Of a stretch of 64,000 nucleotides of DNA, positions 20,229-29,134 are shown piece by piece (position 1 is the first letter of the stretch; each line of letters begins with the position of its first letter). Location of the stretch: contig NZ_FMZA01000017.1 in the NCBI RefSeq assembly GCF_900102685.1, forward strand, positions 19,770 through 83,769, written 5' to 3'. This stretch comes from Melghirimyces thermohalophilus (GTDB taxonomy: Bacteria; Bacillota; Bacilli; Thermoactinomycetales; DSM-45169). The notes beneath the pieces were generated by a model. The model ran no database searches, was not told the origin of the DNA, and saw only the letters and a list, made by a program, of their open reading frames with translations. Both the position numbers and the translations under genes were made by a program.

Positions 20229-20272
20229 TTTATAATGTGAAACAGAAGGAGAAAAATGTGATATCGATCACA
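20229..20272 (-). promoter_or_regulatory. Class II FNR/CRP-type promoter of hmp
   Basis: A perfect TGTGA-TATCGA-TCACA dyad lies at 20257-20272. Reading leftward after 22 nt comes TATAAA (20229-20234) as -10. This spacing puts the dyad near -41.5. Confidence 0.7.
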
Positions 20273-20334
20273 CTTTCATATTCTTGTAAAAAAAGGATTA
20301 AAAAGTAGACACAAATAACATCAGTTCCTCTATT

Positions 20335-20377
20335 TGTGATTTTTTTCACAACAATGGGGCGGGCGAAAGGATATGGT
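20335..20377 (+). promoter_or_regulatory. Class II FNR/CRP-type promoter of the cupin-hemerythrin gene
   Basis: A perfect TGTGA-TTTTTT-TCACA dyad lies at 20335-20350. After 21 nt comes TATGGT (20372-20377), a weak -10 that would need an activator. The gene starts at 20401 behind AAAGGAGGG. Confidence 0.65.
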
Positions 20378-20400
20378 CTGTGATAAAGGAGGGATAAGCA

Positions 20401-21174
20401 ATGAAGATCCAATCCTGTTCAGAGTTACAGGAGTTTGACGATGCCCGATTCGTCAAAAAAAACCTTTATAAAGGGAATGGGAACGTGGTTTTTCTTCTCC
20501 ATCTGTTGCCCGGGCAGGAAATTCCGGCTCACACTCACCCGGGCAAAGAGGTCTTTCTTTTGGGACTGCAGGGGAGAGGCAGCTTGTGGATCGGTGGCGA
20601 GCATCACACCCTGGGTTGCCAGGATTTTGTCTACTGCGGCGATGAGGATGCATTGCGCATCTACAACGATGGTAAAGAGGGATGGGTTCTGTATGTGGTG
20701 TTAGCGGCAAAAAAAGAGCCGGAAGTCGAGCAGGCGAAAAAGCCGATCAAGAGACACCCGAGCTTGTTTCCCCTCTCCCATCACCACCATCATGCGCTGG
20801 TCATGAGTCGACAGTTGAAGCAACAGAAGGAGGAACCGGCGGTGTTGCGTGAGAAGCTGAAGAAATTTTGGAATGAAGGCGGACAGCGACACTTTCGGGA
20901 AGAAGAGGAGATTTTGCTACCCACTTATTCTCGCTATGCCTCAGTGGAACGACCGGAGATCACCGAGATGCTGATGGAACACGTGCGGATCCGGGGGCAA
21001 GTGGAAGAGATTCTTGAAGGGGAAGAGGAGCCGTCTGGGAAACTCCTGTACAATTTGGGAACCTTATTGGAATCTCATGTTCGTAAGGAAGAGCGAATCG
21101 TCTTTCCGATGATGGAAAATTATATACCCGAGGAAGAGTTAAGCCGACTGGGGGAGCTGCTGGCAGACGATTAA
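20401..21174 (+). CDS. Cupin-hemerythrin fusion protein
   Basis: Two domains are fused in 257 residues. The N-terminal cupin (about 20-105) has the metal motif PAHTHPGKEVFLL (H44, H46, E50) and the second-motif region around DFVYCGDEDAL. The C-terminal HHE/hemerythrin domain (about 120-250) has a run of five histidines (127-131), then H164 and E168 in QRHFREEEEILLP, H194 in LMEHVRIRGQ, and H226 and E230 in ESHVRKEERIVFP. This is a di-iron ligand pattern. No signal peptide. Its position opposite hmp, with its own TGTGA dyad, suggests a role in NO or O2 handling or iron-centre repair. That role is inferred from context; the exact function is unknown. Confidence 0.85.
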   Translation: MKIQSCSELQEFDDARFVKKNLYKGNGNVVFLLHLLPGQEIPAHTHPGKEVFLLGLQGRGSLWIGGEHHTLGCQDFVYCGDEDALRIYNDGKEGWVLYVVLAAKKEPEVEQAKKPIKRHPSLFPLSHHHHHALVMSRQLKQQKEEPAVLREKLKKFWNEGGQRHFREEEEILLPTYSRYASVERPEITEMLMEHVRIRGQVEEILEGEEEPSGKLLYNLGTLLESHVRKEERIVFPMMENYIPEEELSRLGELLADD

Positions 21175-21186
21175 ACATTGGAGAAG

Positions 21187-22035
21187 GATCGGACAGGAAA
21201 AACGACCCGCATTGTCGTCGTGGGTAAGTTACGCATACGCCTGCTCCATTCAAGGGTTGTGCCATGAACGGCTCCTCATCGACGCCAATGAGGAGAAAGC
21301 GAAGGGATGGGTCTAAACGACGGTCTTCCCTTCGCCGGATCACCGATGACCATTCGGACGGGGGACGATTCCGACTGTAAGGATGCCGATGTTGTCGTCT
21401 TGACGGCAGGGGTCAATCAGGATCCGGAGGAGTCGCGTTGGGATCTGGTGGAGAAGAACACCCGTATCTTTGAGTCGATCATCGACTCGGTGATGAAAAG
21501 CGGGTTTAACGGAATCTTTATTGTCGCCACCAACCCCGTGGATGTGTTGAGCTATGTGACTTGGAAGTATTCGGGCTTACCGCCGGAACGGGTGATCGTT
21601 CCGGCACCATATTGGATACCGCCTGCTTCTTTACCTGCTGGGACAAGCCTACCAGGTGGATACGCGCATTGTGCGCCTATATCATCGGCGAATACGGGGA
21701 TACGGAGCTGCTAGTATGGAGCTTGACCGATATCGGTCGCCTTTCCATTGACCCATACTTGGCGGAAGGAAAAGGGCTTTCCACAGAGGAACTGGACGAC
21801 TTGTTCATTCAAATGCGAGACGCCGTCTATCATATCATCCAGGCCAAAGGGGCGACCTTACGGTATCGGCATGGGATGGTGCGATTGACCCGGCTATTCT
21901 GGAAGATGAAAATTCCATCCATACTGTTTCCGGTATGGGCTCAGGGGAAATGTGGTTGCAGGATATCGATATCGGACTCCCTGCCATCTAAGTAGTGGAG
22001 GAGGAAGCCCGGAAATCGTGTCACTCCGCCGATGT
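21187..22035 (+). pseudogene. ldh: L-lactate dehydrogenase pseudogene
   Basis: The remains of a full ldh can be read across at least four frame changes. In order: TRIVVVG, a gap, [64 protein letters not shown], then a shift to [27 protein letters not shown], and later AILEDENSIHTVS and WLQDIDIGLPAI. The catalytic GEHGD motif reads GEYGD, so the active-site histidine is lost as well. No intact ribosome site or start remains. Family identity is certain; the damage is too extensive to be a sequencing artefact. Confidence 0.93.
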
Positions 22036-22136
22036 GAGTTCACGAGTGATCCACGGGAGTTAAGGCGCTTTAGCCTCCCTTGATCGACCGGTTTTTGCCA
22101 CCTTATGTTCAACATTTCACAAATAGGTGATCATGA

Positions 22137-22161
22137 AAAAATCGCCAAAGCGGCGATTTTT
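22137..22161. terminator. Bidirectional hairpin terminator
   Basis: A 10-bp stem aaaaatcgcc/ggcgattttt ends in T-runs in both directions. It separates the ldh remnant from qoxA. Confidence 0.7.
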
Positions 22162-22212
22162 TGTGGCAAGTTTATGTCTGACCGGCGACTGATCTGTGAA
22201 ATCCAATTAGAA

Positions 22213-22255
22213 TGTGACCTTTTACACATAGAGATCGTTCCATCCTGTATATAAA
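22213..22255 (+). promoter_or_regulatory. FNR/CRP-type promoter of qoxABCD
   Basis: TGTGA-CCTTTT-ACACA (22213-22228, one mismatch from the dyad) is followed after 21 nt by TATAAA (22250-22255). Transcription would start near 22262. That makes the GTG at 22261 impossible as a start and supports 22303. Confidence 0.6.
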
Positions 22256-22302
22256 AAGAAGTGAAAATGAATGAACAGGGAGTGGAAAGGGATGAAACCA
22301 AG

Positions 22303-23172
22303 ATGAGACGATCTTCCCTAGGAAAGATGCTGCTGTTAGCGGTTCCATTCTTGTTAACAGGCTGCCGGGACCGATTTTTAGTGTTGGATCCTGCCGGGCC
22401 TGTCGCAGAAACGGAATATAACATGATCGTGCTTTCTGCCGTGTTGATATCGATTGTTGTGATTCCGGTAATCGGACTGTTGATCTATATCGTTCGAAAA
22501 TATCGGGATCGTCCCGGCAATGATGCTCCGTACCAACCGGAATGGGCCGATAGCAAAAGACTGGAAATCGTCTGGTGGGGAATCCCGATTGTGATCATTG
22601 CGGTATTAAGTGTTTTTACCGTACGTGACACATTCGCTTTAACCCAACCCCCTTCAGATCAAGAGCCCGTAACGATCCAAGTGACCTCTCTCGACTGGAA
22701 GTGGATGTTTCAATATCCCGAGTCCGGTGTGGCGACAGTAAATTACGCCAAAATTCCCGCTGGAGTGCCGGTCCAGTTCGTCTTGACCTCTGATGCTCCG
22801 ATGAACTCCTTCTGGGTTCCCCAACTGGGCGGACAGACGTACACCATGCCGGGGATGGCGATGCGCATGTGGTTGCAGGCGGATCAGCCGGGAACTTATT
22901 ACGGTCATGGCGCCAATTTTACCGGGAAGGAATTCGCCAAGATGGAATTCGATGTGATCGCTGAAAAACCTTCGGAATTTAAAGAATGGACTAAACAGGT
23001 AAAAGAGAGCAAGCCGAAAATGACCAAAGAGGATTACAAACAGTTGAAAGAGCCTGGTGTTGTGGAGGAAAAAACGTTTTCTTCCTATCCGTCGGATCTA
23101 TTTAAGGAGATCGTAATGAAAAACGGTGGCATTTACCGTAAAGAAGAACATCAACACATATTGAACGATTAA
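22303..23172 (+). CDS. qoxA: Cytochrome aa3 menaquinol oxidase subunit II
   Basis: Lipoprotein subunit of the proton-pumping aa3-type quinol oxidase, 289 residues from the ATG at 22303. It starts MRRSSLGKMLLLAVPFLLTGC, a signal peptide with lipobox LLTGC. Two membrane helices follow (about 40-65 and 85-105), then the extracellular cupredoxin domain with SLDWKWMFQYPESGVATVN and NSFWVPQLGGQTYTMPGM. The cysteine/histidine CuA ligands of cytochrome c oxidases are absent, which marks it as a quinol oxidase. The C-terminal 50 residues are charged. The start choice also fits the promoter. Confidence 0.92.
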   Translation: MRRSSLGKMLLLAVPFLLTGCRDRFLVLDPAGPVAETEYNMIVLSAVLISIVVIPVIGLLIYIVRKYRDRPGNDAPYQPEWADSKRLEIVWWGIPIVIIAVLSVFTVRDTFALTQPPSDQEPVTIQVTSLDWKWMFQYPESGVATVNYAKIPAGVPVQFVLTSDAPMNSFWVPQLGGQTYTMPGMAMRMWLQADQPGTYYGHGANFTGKEFAKMEFDVIAEKPSEFKEWTKQVKESKPKMTKEDYKQLKEPGVVEEKTFSSYPSDLFKEIVMKNGGIYRKEEHQHILND

Positions 23173-23193
23173 GATTGAAGGGGGAGTTGACCC

Positions 23194-25131
23194 ATGTCCC
23201 TATGGCCGACTGAACCGATGGTTCAGGCTTCGCTCGTCGCGATTATCCTGGTCTCGATCGGCATCATCTTCACTTTGACCTATTTTAAGAAGTGGGGATG
23301 GTTGTGGAGAGAATGGATCACCACGGTCGATCACAAAAAGATCGGCATCATGTATCTCATATGTGCGCTGCTCATGCTGTTCCGCGGTGGCGTTGATGCG
23401 TTGTTGATGCGGATTCAGCTGGCGTTTCCCGATCTTCAGTTCTTGGATGCACAGCACTACAATGAGATTTTTACCACTCACGGAACCATCATGATCCTAT
23501 TTATGGCGATGCCTTTTCTCTTCGCCATGTTCAACATTGTCGTTCCTCTACAGATTGGGGCGCGCGATGTAGCGTTTCCCTATTTAAACGCGGTCAGTTT
23601 TTGGCTGTTTTTCTTCGGAGCGCTGCTATTCAACATCTCCTTTGTTTTGGGAGGAGCACCTGATGCGGGTTGGGTGAATTATCCGCCGCTATCGGAATTG
23701 ACTTTTAGCCCAGGTCCGGGAATCGATTACTACCTGCTCTCTCTTCAGATCTCCGGAATCGGAAGCATCGCCACCGGGATCAACTTCCTGGTCACCATTC
23801 TCAAAATGCGTGCTCCGGGAATGTCCATGATGCGGATGCCTATGTTTTCCTGGTCTGTGCTTGCCTCCTGCATTGTGATCATTTTTGCCTTTCCGGCCTT
23901 GACCGCCGCGCTCGCTCTTCTCTCTCTGGACCGGATCGTCGGTACCCATTTCTTCACGATGCTTCATGGGGGCAACCCGATGATGTATATGAACCTCTTT
24001 TGGATTTGGGGGCATCCCGAGGTCTACATCGTCATCTTGCCTGCCTACGGCGTTTTTTCCGAAGTCGTCAGTACCTTCTCCAAAAAACGGCTCTTCGGGT
24101 ACAAATCCATGGTGGCCTCCCTGCTGTTGATCAGTGTAGCCAGCTACCTTGTCTGGGTTCACCACTTCTTCACCATGGGCTCTTCCGCCGGGGTGAACAG
24201 CTTCTTTGCCGTCGCATCCATGGCGATCGCGATCCCTACCGGTGTCAAGGTGTTTAACTGGTTGTTTACCATGTTCCGGGGTCGAATTCGGCTGTCGCTG
24301 CCCATGTTGTGGATGCTCGCTTTCATTCCTACCTTCGCGTTAGGAGGCGCGACGGGGGTGATGCTGGCAGTCGCTCCCGCCGACTACCAATTCCACAACA
24401 GCTACTTTCTAATTGCCCATTTCCATCAGGTCTTAATCGGAGGTGTGGTTTATGGCATGCTGGCGGGGCTTTACTACTGGTGGCCGAAGATGTTCGGTTT
24501 TCAGCTGGTCGAAAAGCTGGGTAAATGGGCGTTCTGGCTCTTTAACATCGGATTTTACGTTTGCTTCATGCCCCAGTATGCATTGGGTCTGATGGGGATG
24601 ACAAGGCGGATGTATGAGTACCCATCGGGAATGGGTTGGAACGGCCTCAACCAGGTTTCCACAGTGGGGGCCTTCATCATGGGGATCGGTTTCCTGTTGA
24701 TCGTCGCCCAGATCCTGTACAGCATCCGTCACGGAAAGCGGGACACCACGGGAGACCCCTGGAATGGGCGGACCCTGGAATGGTCCTTACCGTCTCCGGT
24801 TCCCCACTACAATTTTGTCCGTATTCCCGAAGTGAAAGGGCGCGATGCGTGGTGGATGATGAAACAGGAGAAGGGGGATGAAGCGACAAGCACCCCATCT
24901 TCCTCCATCCAACCGATTCACATGCCCAACTCTTCCGGACTTCCTTTTCTCATGTCCCTCGCTTTCTTTGTGGCTGGCTTCGGCTTGGTGTTCCATCAGT
25001 TCGCGCTGGCTGCTGTAGGTGGGATCGGGATTGGAATCTGTCTGTTCCTACGGTCCCTGGAACAGGATGAAGGTTACATGTTATCCCCGAAGGAGATCCG
25101 ACGGATAGAAAGCGCACAAGGGAGGTTATAG
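23194..25131 (+). CDS. qoxB: Cytochrome aa3 menaquinol oxidase subunit I
   Basis: Catalytic heme-copper subunit, 645 residues with about 14 membrane helices. Heme and CuB ligands are visible: H96 in TTHGTIMILF (low-spin heme), H274 and Y278 in WGHPEVYIVILP (the crosslinked His-Tyr pair), H323/H324 in WVHHFF (CuB), and H409 and H411 in IAHFHQVLIGG (high-spin and low-spin hemes). FNIVVPLQIGARDVAFPYLN is typical of the D-channel region. It lies 21 nt after qoxA in the qoxABCD-ctaBA cluster. Full length and intact. Confidence 0.96.
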   Translation: MSLWPTEPMVQASLVAIILVSIGIIFTLTYFKKWGWLWREWITTVDHKKIGIMYLICALLMLFRGGVDALLMRIQLAFPDLQFLDAQHYNEIFTTHGTIMILFMAMPFLFAMFNIVVPLQIGARDVAFPYLNAVSFWLFFFGALLFNISFVLGGAPDAGWVNYPPLSELTFSPGPGIDYYLLSLQISGIGSIATGINFLVTILKMRAPGMSMMRMPMFSWSVLASCIVIIFAFPALTAALALLSLDRIVGTHFFTMLHGGNPMMYMNLFWIWGHPEVYIVILPAYGVFSEVVSTFSKKRLFGYKSMVASLLLISVASYLVWVHHFFTMGSSAGVNSFFAVASMAIAIPTGVKVFNWLFTMFRGRIRLSLPMLWMLAFIPTFALGGATGVMLAVAPADYQFHNSYFLIAHFHQVLIGGVVYGMLAGLYYWWPKMFGFQLVEKLGKWAFWLFNIGFYVCFMPQYALGLMGMTRRMYEYPSGMGWNGLNQVSTVGAFIMGIGFLLIVAQILYSIRHGKRDTTGDPWNGRTLEWSLPSPVPHYNFVRIPEVKGRDAWWMMKQEKGDEATSTPSSSIQPIHMPNSSGLPFLMSLAFFVAGFGLVFHQFALAAVGGIGIGICLFLRSLEQDEGYMLSPKEIRRIESAQGRL

Positions 25132-25133
25132 AG

Positions 25134-25760
25134 ATGGCACTGGCACAACATGAAGTGGTTCGCGCCCAAACGGAGGCGAACCGGCCGTTGGAATACGATG
25201 AGGATGGACAGAGGCACATCTTAGGGTTTTGGCTGTTCTTGGCTACGGATCTGGTGCTGTTCGCCTGTCTGTTCGCCACCTATCAGGTCTTGGTCACCCA
25301 TACCGATGGCGGCCCCGTCTTATCGGAGCTATTTGAATTGGGTGGCGTTACCGCCGAGACGATTCTACTTCTCACCAGTAGCTTTACAGGAGGCCTGGCC
25401 ATTTATGAAATGCGCCGGGGGAACCTCCGGGGGTTGATTGGTTGGTTGGTGTTTACGGTTATGCTGGGTCTCGCCTTTATCGGCATCGAGGTGTATGAAT
25501 TTGTCACCTTCGTAGGCGAGGGGGCGACCATGCAACGAAGTGCGGCTCTGTCGGCATTCTTCACCTTAGTCGGAACCCACGGATTGCACGTGAGTTTCGG
25601 CATCCTATGGATGATTTCCGTGATCGTACAGCTCTTGCGCTTTGGAATACAACCCGTTACAGCACGGAAAGCGTTTATCGCGGGGCTCTATTGGCACTTT
25701 CTCGATGTGGTCTGGGTATTCGTCTTCTCCGCAGTCTATCTCATGGGGGTGCTCGGATGA
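25134..25760 (+). CDS. qoxC: Cytochrome aa3 menaquinol oxidase subunit III
   Basis: Five-helix membrane subunit of 208 residues with the cytochrome oxidase III signature: LGFWLFLATDLVLFACLFATY, then FTLVGTHGLHVSFGILWM and GLYWHFLDVVWVFVFSAVYLMG. It probably stabilises the proton-uptake side of subunit I. It begins 2 nt after the qoxB stop, and its end overlaps the qoxD start by ATGA. Confidence 0.94.
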   Translation: MALAQHEVVRAQTEANRPLEYDEDGQRHILGFWLFLATDLVLFACLFATYQVLVTHTDGGPVLSELFELGGVTAETILLLTSSFTGGLAIYEMRRGNLRGLIGWLVFTVMLGLAFIGIEVYEFVTFVGEGATMQRSAALSAFFTLVGTHGLHVSFGILWMISVIVQLLRFGIQPVTARKAFIAGLYWHFLDVVWVFVFSAVYLMGVLG

Positions 25761-26089
25761 ACATGATGGAGAAGCAGGGAAGAACGGACGGGAAACCATC
25801 CCGTTCCTTTCCCTGGTCATATGTGATCGGTTATATTCTGTCTCTCTTGTTGACTGGAGCCGCCTTGCAGTTAGCGTTGACGGCGCCGTGGGCTAGGTGG
25901 GTGGTCGTGACGGGGATTCTGTTGTTAGCAGTCTTGCAGGTTCTCGTTCAGCTGTTCTTCTTTATGCATCTATCGGATAAATCCGGGCCCTCTTACATCG
26001 GGGTTTCCATGTCCTACGCTTTCTTTTTCGCGATTGCCGTTGTCGCCGGTTCCATCTGGGTAATGTCCTTCAATTCTCAGGTTCAGTAA
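25757..26089 (+). CDS. qoxD: Cytochrome aa3 menaquinol oxidase subunit IV
   Basis: Small three-helix subunit, 110 residues, of the cytochrome o ubiquinol oxidase IV/QoxD family. It has FPWSYVIGYILSLLLTGAALQL, then VLQVLVQLFFFMHLSDK (the conserved Q-x3-FFMHL helix) and a last helix AFFFAIAVVAGSIWVM. The ATG at 25757 overlaps the qoxC stop (ATGA), with GGGGGT upstream. It is needed for assembly in related oxidases. Confidence 0.92.
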   Translation: MNMMEKQGRTDGKPSRSFPWSYVIGYILSLLLTGAALQLALTAPWARWVVVTGILLLAVLQVLVQLFFFMHLSDKSGPSYIGVSMSYAFFFAIAVVAGSIWVMSFNSQVQ

Positions 26090-26104
26090 AAGGGGGTGGT
26101 GAGG

Positions 26105-27007
26105 ATGGCGAATTTGTCGGCCCGGTCGGAAAGTCCTCCACTCACACATATCGTTAAGGCGTATGTAGAGCTATTGAAACCCCGGATTACAGCTCTATTG
26201 GTATTTACCGCTCTGTGTGGGGCGATGGTTGCTCGTGGGGCTTTCCTCGACCCCTGGTCCCTGTTGGTGATCGTGATCGGATTATCTGCCGCGGCTGGAG
26301 GGGCCGCGGCAGTCAACATGTGGTATGACCGGGATACCGATGCGATTATGGAACGTACGGTGAACCGTCCCATCCCGGCAGGGACCGTGCCGCCATCGAC
26401 TGCGTTGGTGTTGGGAATCCTATTGCAGATTTTTGCGTTGGTATGGTTTTGGGTCCATACCAACGGGTGGACGGTTGTTTTGACTCTGGTCGGTTATCTC
26501 TACTATGCCGTCGTTTACACCATGTGGCTGAAGCGAAAAACCGTCCACAACATTGTGATCGGCGGAGGGGCGGGAGCGGTTCCGCCGCTGATCGGTTGGG
26601 CGGCGGTGACCGGATCCCTGGATTGGACGGCGATCTCCCTGTTTATGGTGATCTTCTGTTGGACACCATCTCACTTTTGGTCTTTGGCCATCGTCAAAAA
26701 TGAGGACTACCAGAGGGCGGGGGTTCCGATGATGCCGGTTGTCCGCGGTGTGCGGGAGACCAAACGGCAGAGCCTGATCTACATGGCGGTCCTGGCTCTG
26801 GTCTCCCTGGTTCCCTTCTTCACAGGAGCGGTGGGAACCTTTTATCTGGTCGCAGCGATCCTGTGTAATATGGGGTTCTGCCTCGCCCACGTTTATCTGT
26901 GGTTGGAGGATGACGATCAGACTTTGTGGGCGAGAAGGACCTTTTATGCCTCTTTGCTGTACCTGCCCCTCATTTTTATCGCTGTGGCGTTTGATGTCAT
27001 TTTCTAA
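26105..27007 (+). CDS. ctaB: Protoheme IX farnesyltransferase (heme o synthase)
   Basis: UbiA-superfamily membrane enzyme of about 300 residues that adds a farnesyl group to heme b to make heme o, the first step to heme a for the aa3 oxidase. Visible motifs are YVELLKPRITALLV, the first Asp-rich loop NMWYDRDTDAIMERTVNRP, the second polar loop YTMWLKRKTVHNIVIGGGAGAVPPLIGW, and FCWTPSHFWSLAI. The ATG at 26105 is preferred (AAAGGGGG about 7 nt upstream). It follows qoxD by 15 nt and is co-transcribed with the oxidase it serves. Confidence 0.93.
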   Translation: MANLSARSESPPLTHIVKAYVELLKPRITALLVFTALCGAMVARGAFLDPWSLLVIVIGLSAAAGGAAAVNMWYDRDTDAIMERTVNRPIPAGTVPPSTALVLGILLQIFALVWFWVHTNGWTVVLTLVGYLYYAVVYTMWLKRKTVHNIVIGGGAGAVPPLIGWAAVTGSLDWTAISLFMVIFCWTPSHFWSLAIVKNEDYQRAGVPMMPVVRGVRETKRQSLIYMAVLALVSLVPFFTGAVGTFYLVAAILCNMGFCLAHVYLWLEDDDQTLWARRTFYASLLYLPLIFIAVAFDVIF

Positions 27008-27029
27008 CCGGGAAAAGGGGGTCGGATCT

Positions 27030-27989
27030 ATGTCTTCTCAAAAGAACTCCCGTCTCTATCCTTTGTCTCTGGCGACTTTAATCGGGTTATTTCTGGTGAA
27101 TACGATGGGCTTTGTCGATACCCATACAGCTTCCACTTTGGGATGCGGACGGGAATGGCCCTTGTGCAACGGACAGATCATCCCGACGACCGGGGATTAT
27201 CGGACGGCGATTGAATATATTCATCGCTTGCTCGTATTTGGCGATTTAATCTTGCTGGTTGGGTTGATACGCGCCACATGGAGACGTTACCGACAGCACC
27301 GGGTGGTGCGGGTGTTGATCGGACTCTGTTTGCTCGGCTTTGTCGGGGAATCCTTCCTCGGTGCGATGGCCGTTCTCTTTGTCAATCCACCTGCGGTCCT
27401 GGCTCTTCATATGGGAACGGCGTTACTCTCCTTCACCGGTCTCTTCTTGCTGACCGTGTTGCTGAAGCGACTGGAACGCCGGGAGACATTCCAAGCGGGA
27501 ATCGATGATGAGAGAGGACCCACTTTTACACGATGGGTTTGGTTTACGATTATCTATTGTTTTTTGGCCATCTATTTTGGAGCTTATGTTTCCAGCACCG
27601 GCTACGGGGCGTACTTTCAAGGGTGGCCGCTCCCGGATGGTCCCTATCTCCACATGGGTGCCTATTATGTGGACATTATCCATCGGACGATCGCGCTGGG
27701 CCTGCTCCTGTTGGTCATCCGTTTGCTCGTTCTGGCTTTTCCCATACGCCATGAGCGCCCCGACTTGTGGAAGGGTAGCCTCTGGTCGGTGACGCTGGTG
27801 GTGTTGCAATGGTTCAGCGGCGCTTTCCTGCTGGAAACGAATTTAAGCTTGACGGCATTTCTTATCCACGTCACGATCGCCACCTTCCTGTTTTGTATCT
27901 TAAGTTTGCTCCGTTTTTCCGTCGCCTCCAGTGTGACCGAGGCGACAATTGCCAGGAGTAAAGGAGGTTGGCAGTATGAGTCACTTTGA
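27030..27989 (+). CDS. ctaA: Heme A synthase
   Basis: Eight-helix membrane monooxygenase of about 319 residues that converts heme o to heme a. Paired cysteines lie in STLGCGREWPLCNGQIIP, as in Bacillus CtaA. Heme-ligand histidines are in IEYIHRLLVFGD, VLALHMGTALLSF, VDIIHRTIAL and AFLIHVTIATF. AYVSSTGYGAYFQGWPLP forms the second-half counterpart of the cysteine loop. The ATG at 27030 has AAAAGGGGGT upstream. Its last codons overlap the start of the radical SAM gene. Confidence 0.9.
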   Translation: MSSQKNSRLYPLSLATLIGLFLVNTMGFVDTHTASTLGCGREWPLCNGQIIPTTGDYRTAIEYIHRLLVFGDLILLVGLIRATWRRYRQHRVVRVLIGLCLLGFVGESFLGAMAVLFVNPPAVLALHMGTALLSFTGLFLLTVLLKRLERRETFQAGIDDERGPTFTRWVWFTIIYCFLAIYFGAYVSSTGYGAYFQGWPLPDGPYLHMGAYYVDIIHRTIALGLLLLVIRLLVLAFPIRHERPDLWKGSLWSVTLVVLQWFSGAFLLETNLSLTAFLIHVTIATFLFCILSLLRFSVASSVTEATIARSKGGWQYESL

Positions 27990-29031
27990 CCGGAATCCCT
28001 TTATCGTGATCTGGGAAGTGACGAGGGCCTGTGCCCTGCGTTGTCTGCACTGCCGTGCCGAGGCCCAGTATCACAGGGATCCCCGCGAGTTGACCACCGA
28101 GGAGGGAAAATCGCTGATCCGAAGCCTGCGGGAGATGGATTCCCCCATCTTGGTTTTTACCGGTGGGGATCCGTTGATGCGGGAGGATCTGTTCGATCTC
28201 GCGGCCTACGCCAAGGAACAGGGGCTCCATGTCTCCTTGACTCCCAGTGCCACCCCTCGCGTCAAACCCCACGTCATGCGCCGGGCGAAAGAGGTGGGAC
28301 TGAATCGCTGGGCCTTCAGCCTCGATGGATCGACCGCCGAAATTCACGACTGGTTCCGGGGGACGCCAGGTTCTTACGATCGGACGATCCGGGCGATCGA
28401 GTATCTACGGGAACTGGAAATGCCTTTGCAGATCAACACCACGGTCAGCAAGTACAACCTGGAGGATTTACCGAAACTGGCCGAGTTGATGGAATCCATG
28501 GGGGTCGTGTTGTGGAGCGTCTTCTTCCTGGTACCGACGGGCCGGGGGCGGAATGGGGATATGATCTCTCCTGAAGAACACGAACAGGTTTTTCATTGGC
28601 TCGCCGATCTGTCGGATCGCGTTTCCTTCGATATCAAAACCACGGCCGCTCCCCCTTATCGACGCGTGCTGGCCCAGCGGGGGACGGTCCCGCAAGGAAA
28701 GGGACATCTGCGAGCTCCCCACGGGGTGAATGATGGGAATGGGTTCGCCTTTGTCTCCCATATCGGCGAGGTGTTTCCCAGCGGTTTTTTGCCTGTCTCC
28801 TGCGGAAACGTCAGAGAGCAATCCCTGGAGGAGATCTATCGCGAACATCCTTTGTTTCAATCGTTGCGGGATCCCGATCAATTGAAAGGAAAATGTGGTA
28901 TGTGTAAGTACCGGTTCATCTGCGGGGGCTCCCGGGCACGGGCCTATGCCCTCACCAGGGACCCGCTTGCGAGCGATCCCACATGCACCTACCAGCCCGC
29001 TGTGGAAAAAGCGGCGGAGATGGAAGGATAA
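27976..29031 (+). CDS. Radical SAM/SPASM domain protein (TIGR04053-like)
   Basis: Iron-sulfur enzyme of 351 residues. The radical-SAM cluster motif C19-x3-C23-x2-C26 is in TRACALRCLHCRAEAQ, with FTGGDPLMREDL and FSLDGSTAEIHDWFRG next in the barrel. The C-terminal SPASM region has SCGNVREQSLEEIY and CGMCKYRFICGGSRARAYA with further cysteines. The pattern resembles the NirJ/AhbD/TIGR04053 group, some members of which modify heme propionates. Its place behind ctaBA suggests tetrapyrrole or cofactor maturation, which is inference. The ATG at 27976 follows AAAGGAGG by 8 nt and overlaps ctaA. Confidence 0.82.
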   Translation: MSHFDRNPFIVIWEVTRACALRCLHCRAEAQYHRDPRELTTEEGKSLIRSLREMDSPILVFTGGDPLMREDLFDLAAYAKEQGLHVSLTPSATPRVKPHVMRRAKEVGLNRWAFSLDGSTAEIHDWFRGTPGSYDRTIRAIEYLRELEMPLQINTTVSKYNLEDLPKLAELMESMGVVLWSVFFLVPTGRGRNGDMISPEEHEQVFHWLADLSDRVSFDIKTTAAPPYRRVLAQRGTVPQGKGHLRAPHGVNDGNGFAFVSHIGEVFPSGFLPVSCGNVREQSLEEIYREHPLFQSLRDPDQLKGKCGMCKYRFICGGSRARAYALTRDPLASDPTCTYQPAVEKAAEMEG

Positions 29032-29045
29032 AAAACGGATCGAAG

Positions 29046-29084
29046 AACGTCCCGGTTGGGGGAAACCCGATCGGGACGTTTTTT
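29046..29084 (+). terminator. Rho-independent terminator of the qox-cta operon
   Basis: A 9-bp stem aacgtcccg/cgggacgtt runs into TTTTTT, with inner pairs ggttggg/cccgatc. It lies 14 nt after the radical SAM gene. Confidence 0.85.
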
Positions 29085-29134
29085 GCTGCAGATAGAGGGT
29101 CCGCCGGAGCGCGCGGGGAGATAAAGTTCTCAAT

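Noticed and set aside
22261..22302. GTG/ATG starts at 22261 and 22267 for qoxA
   Set aside because: The predicted transcription start is about 22262, and the lipoprotein signal peptide begins cleanly at 22303.
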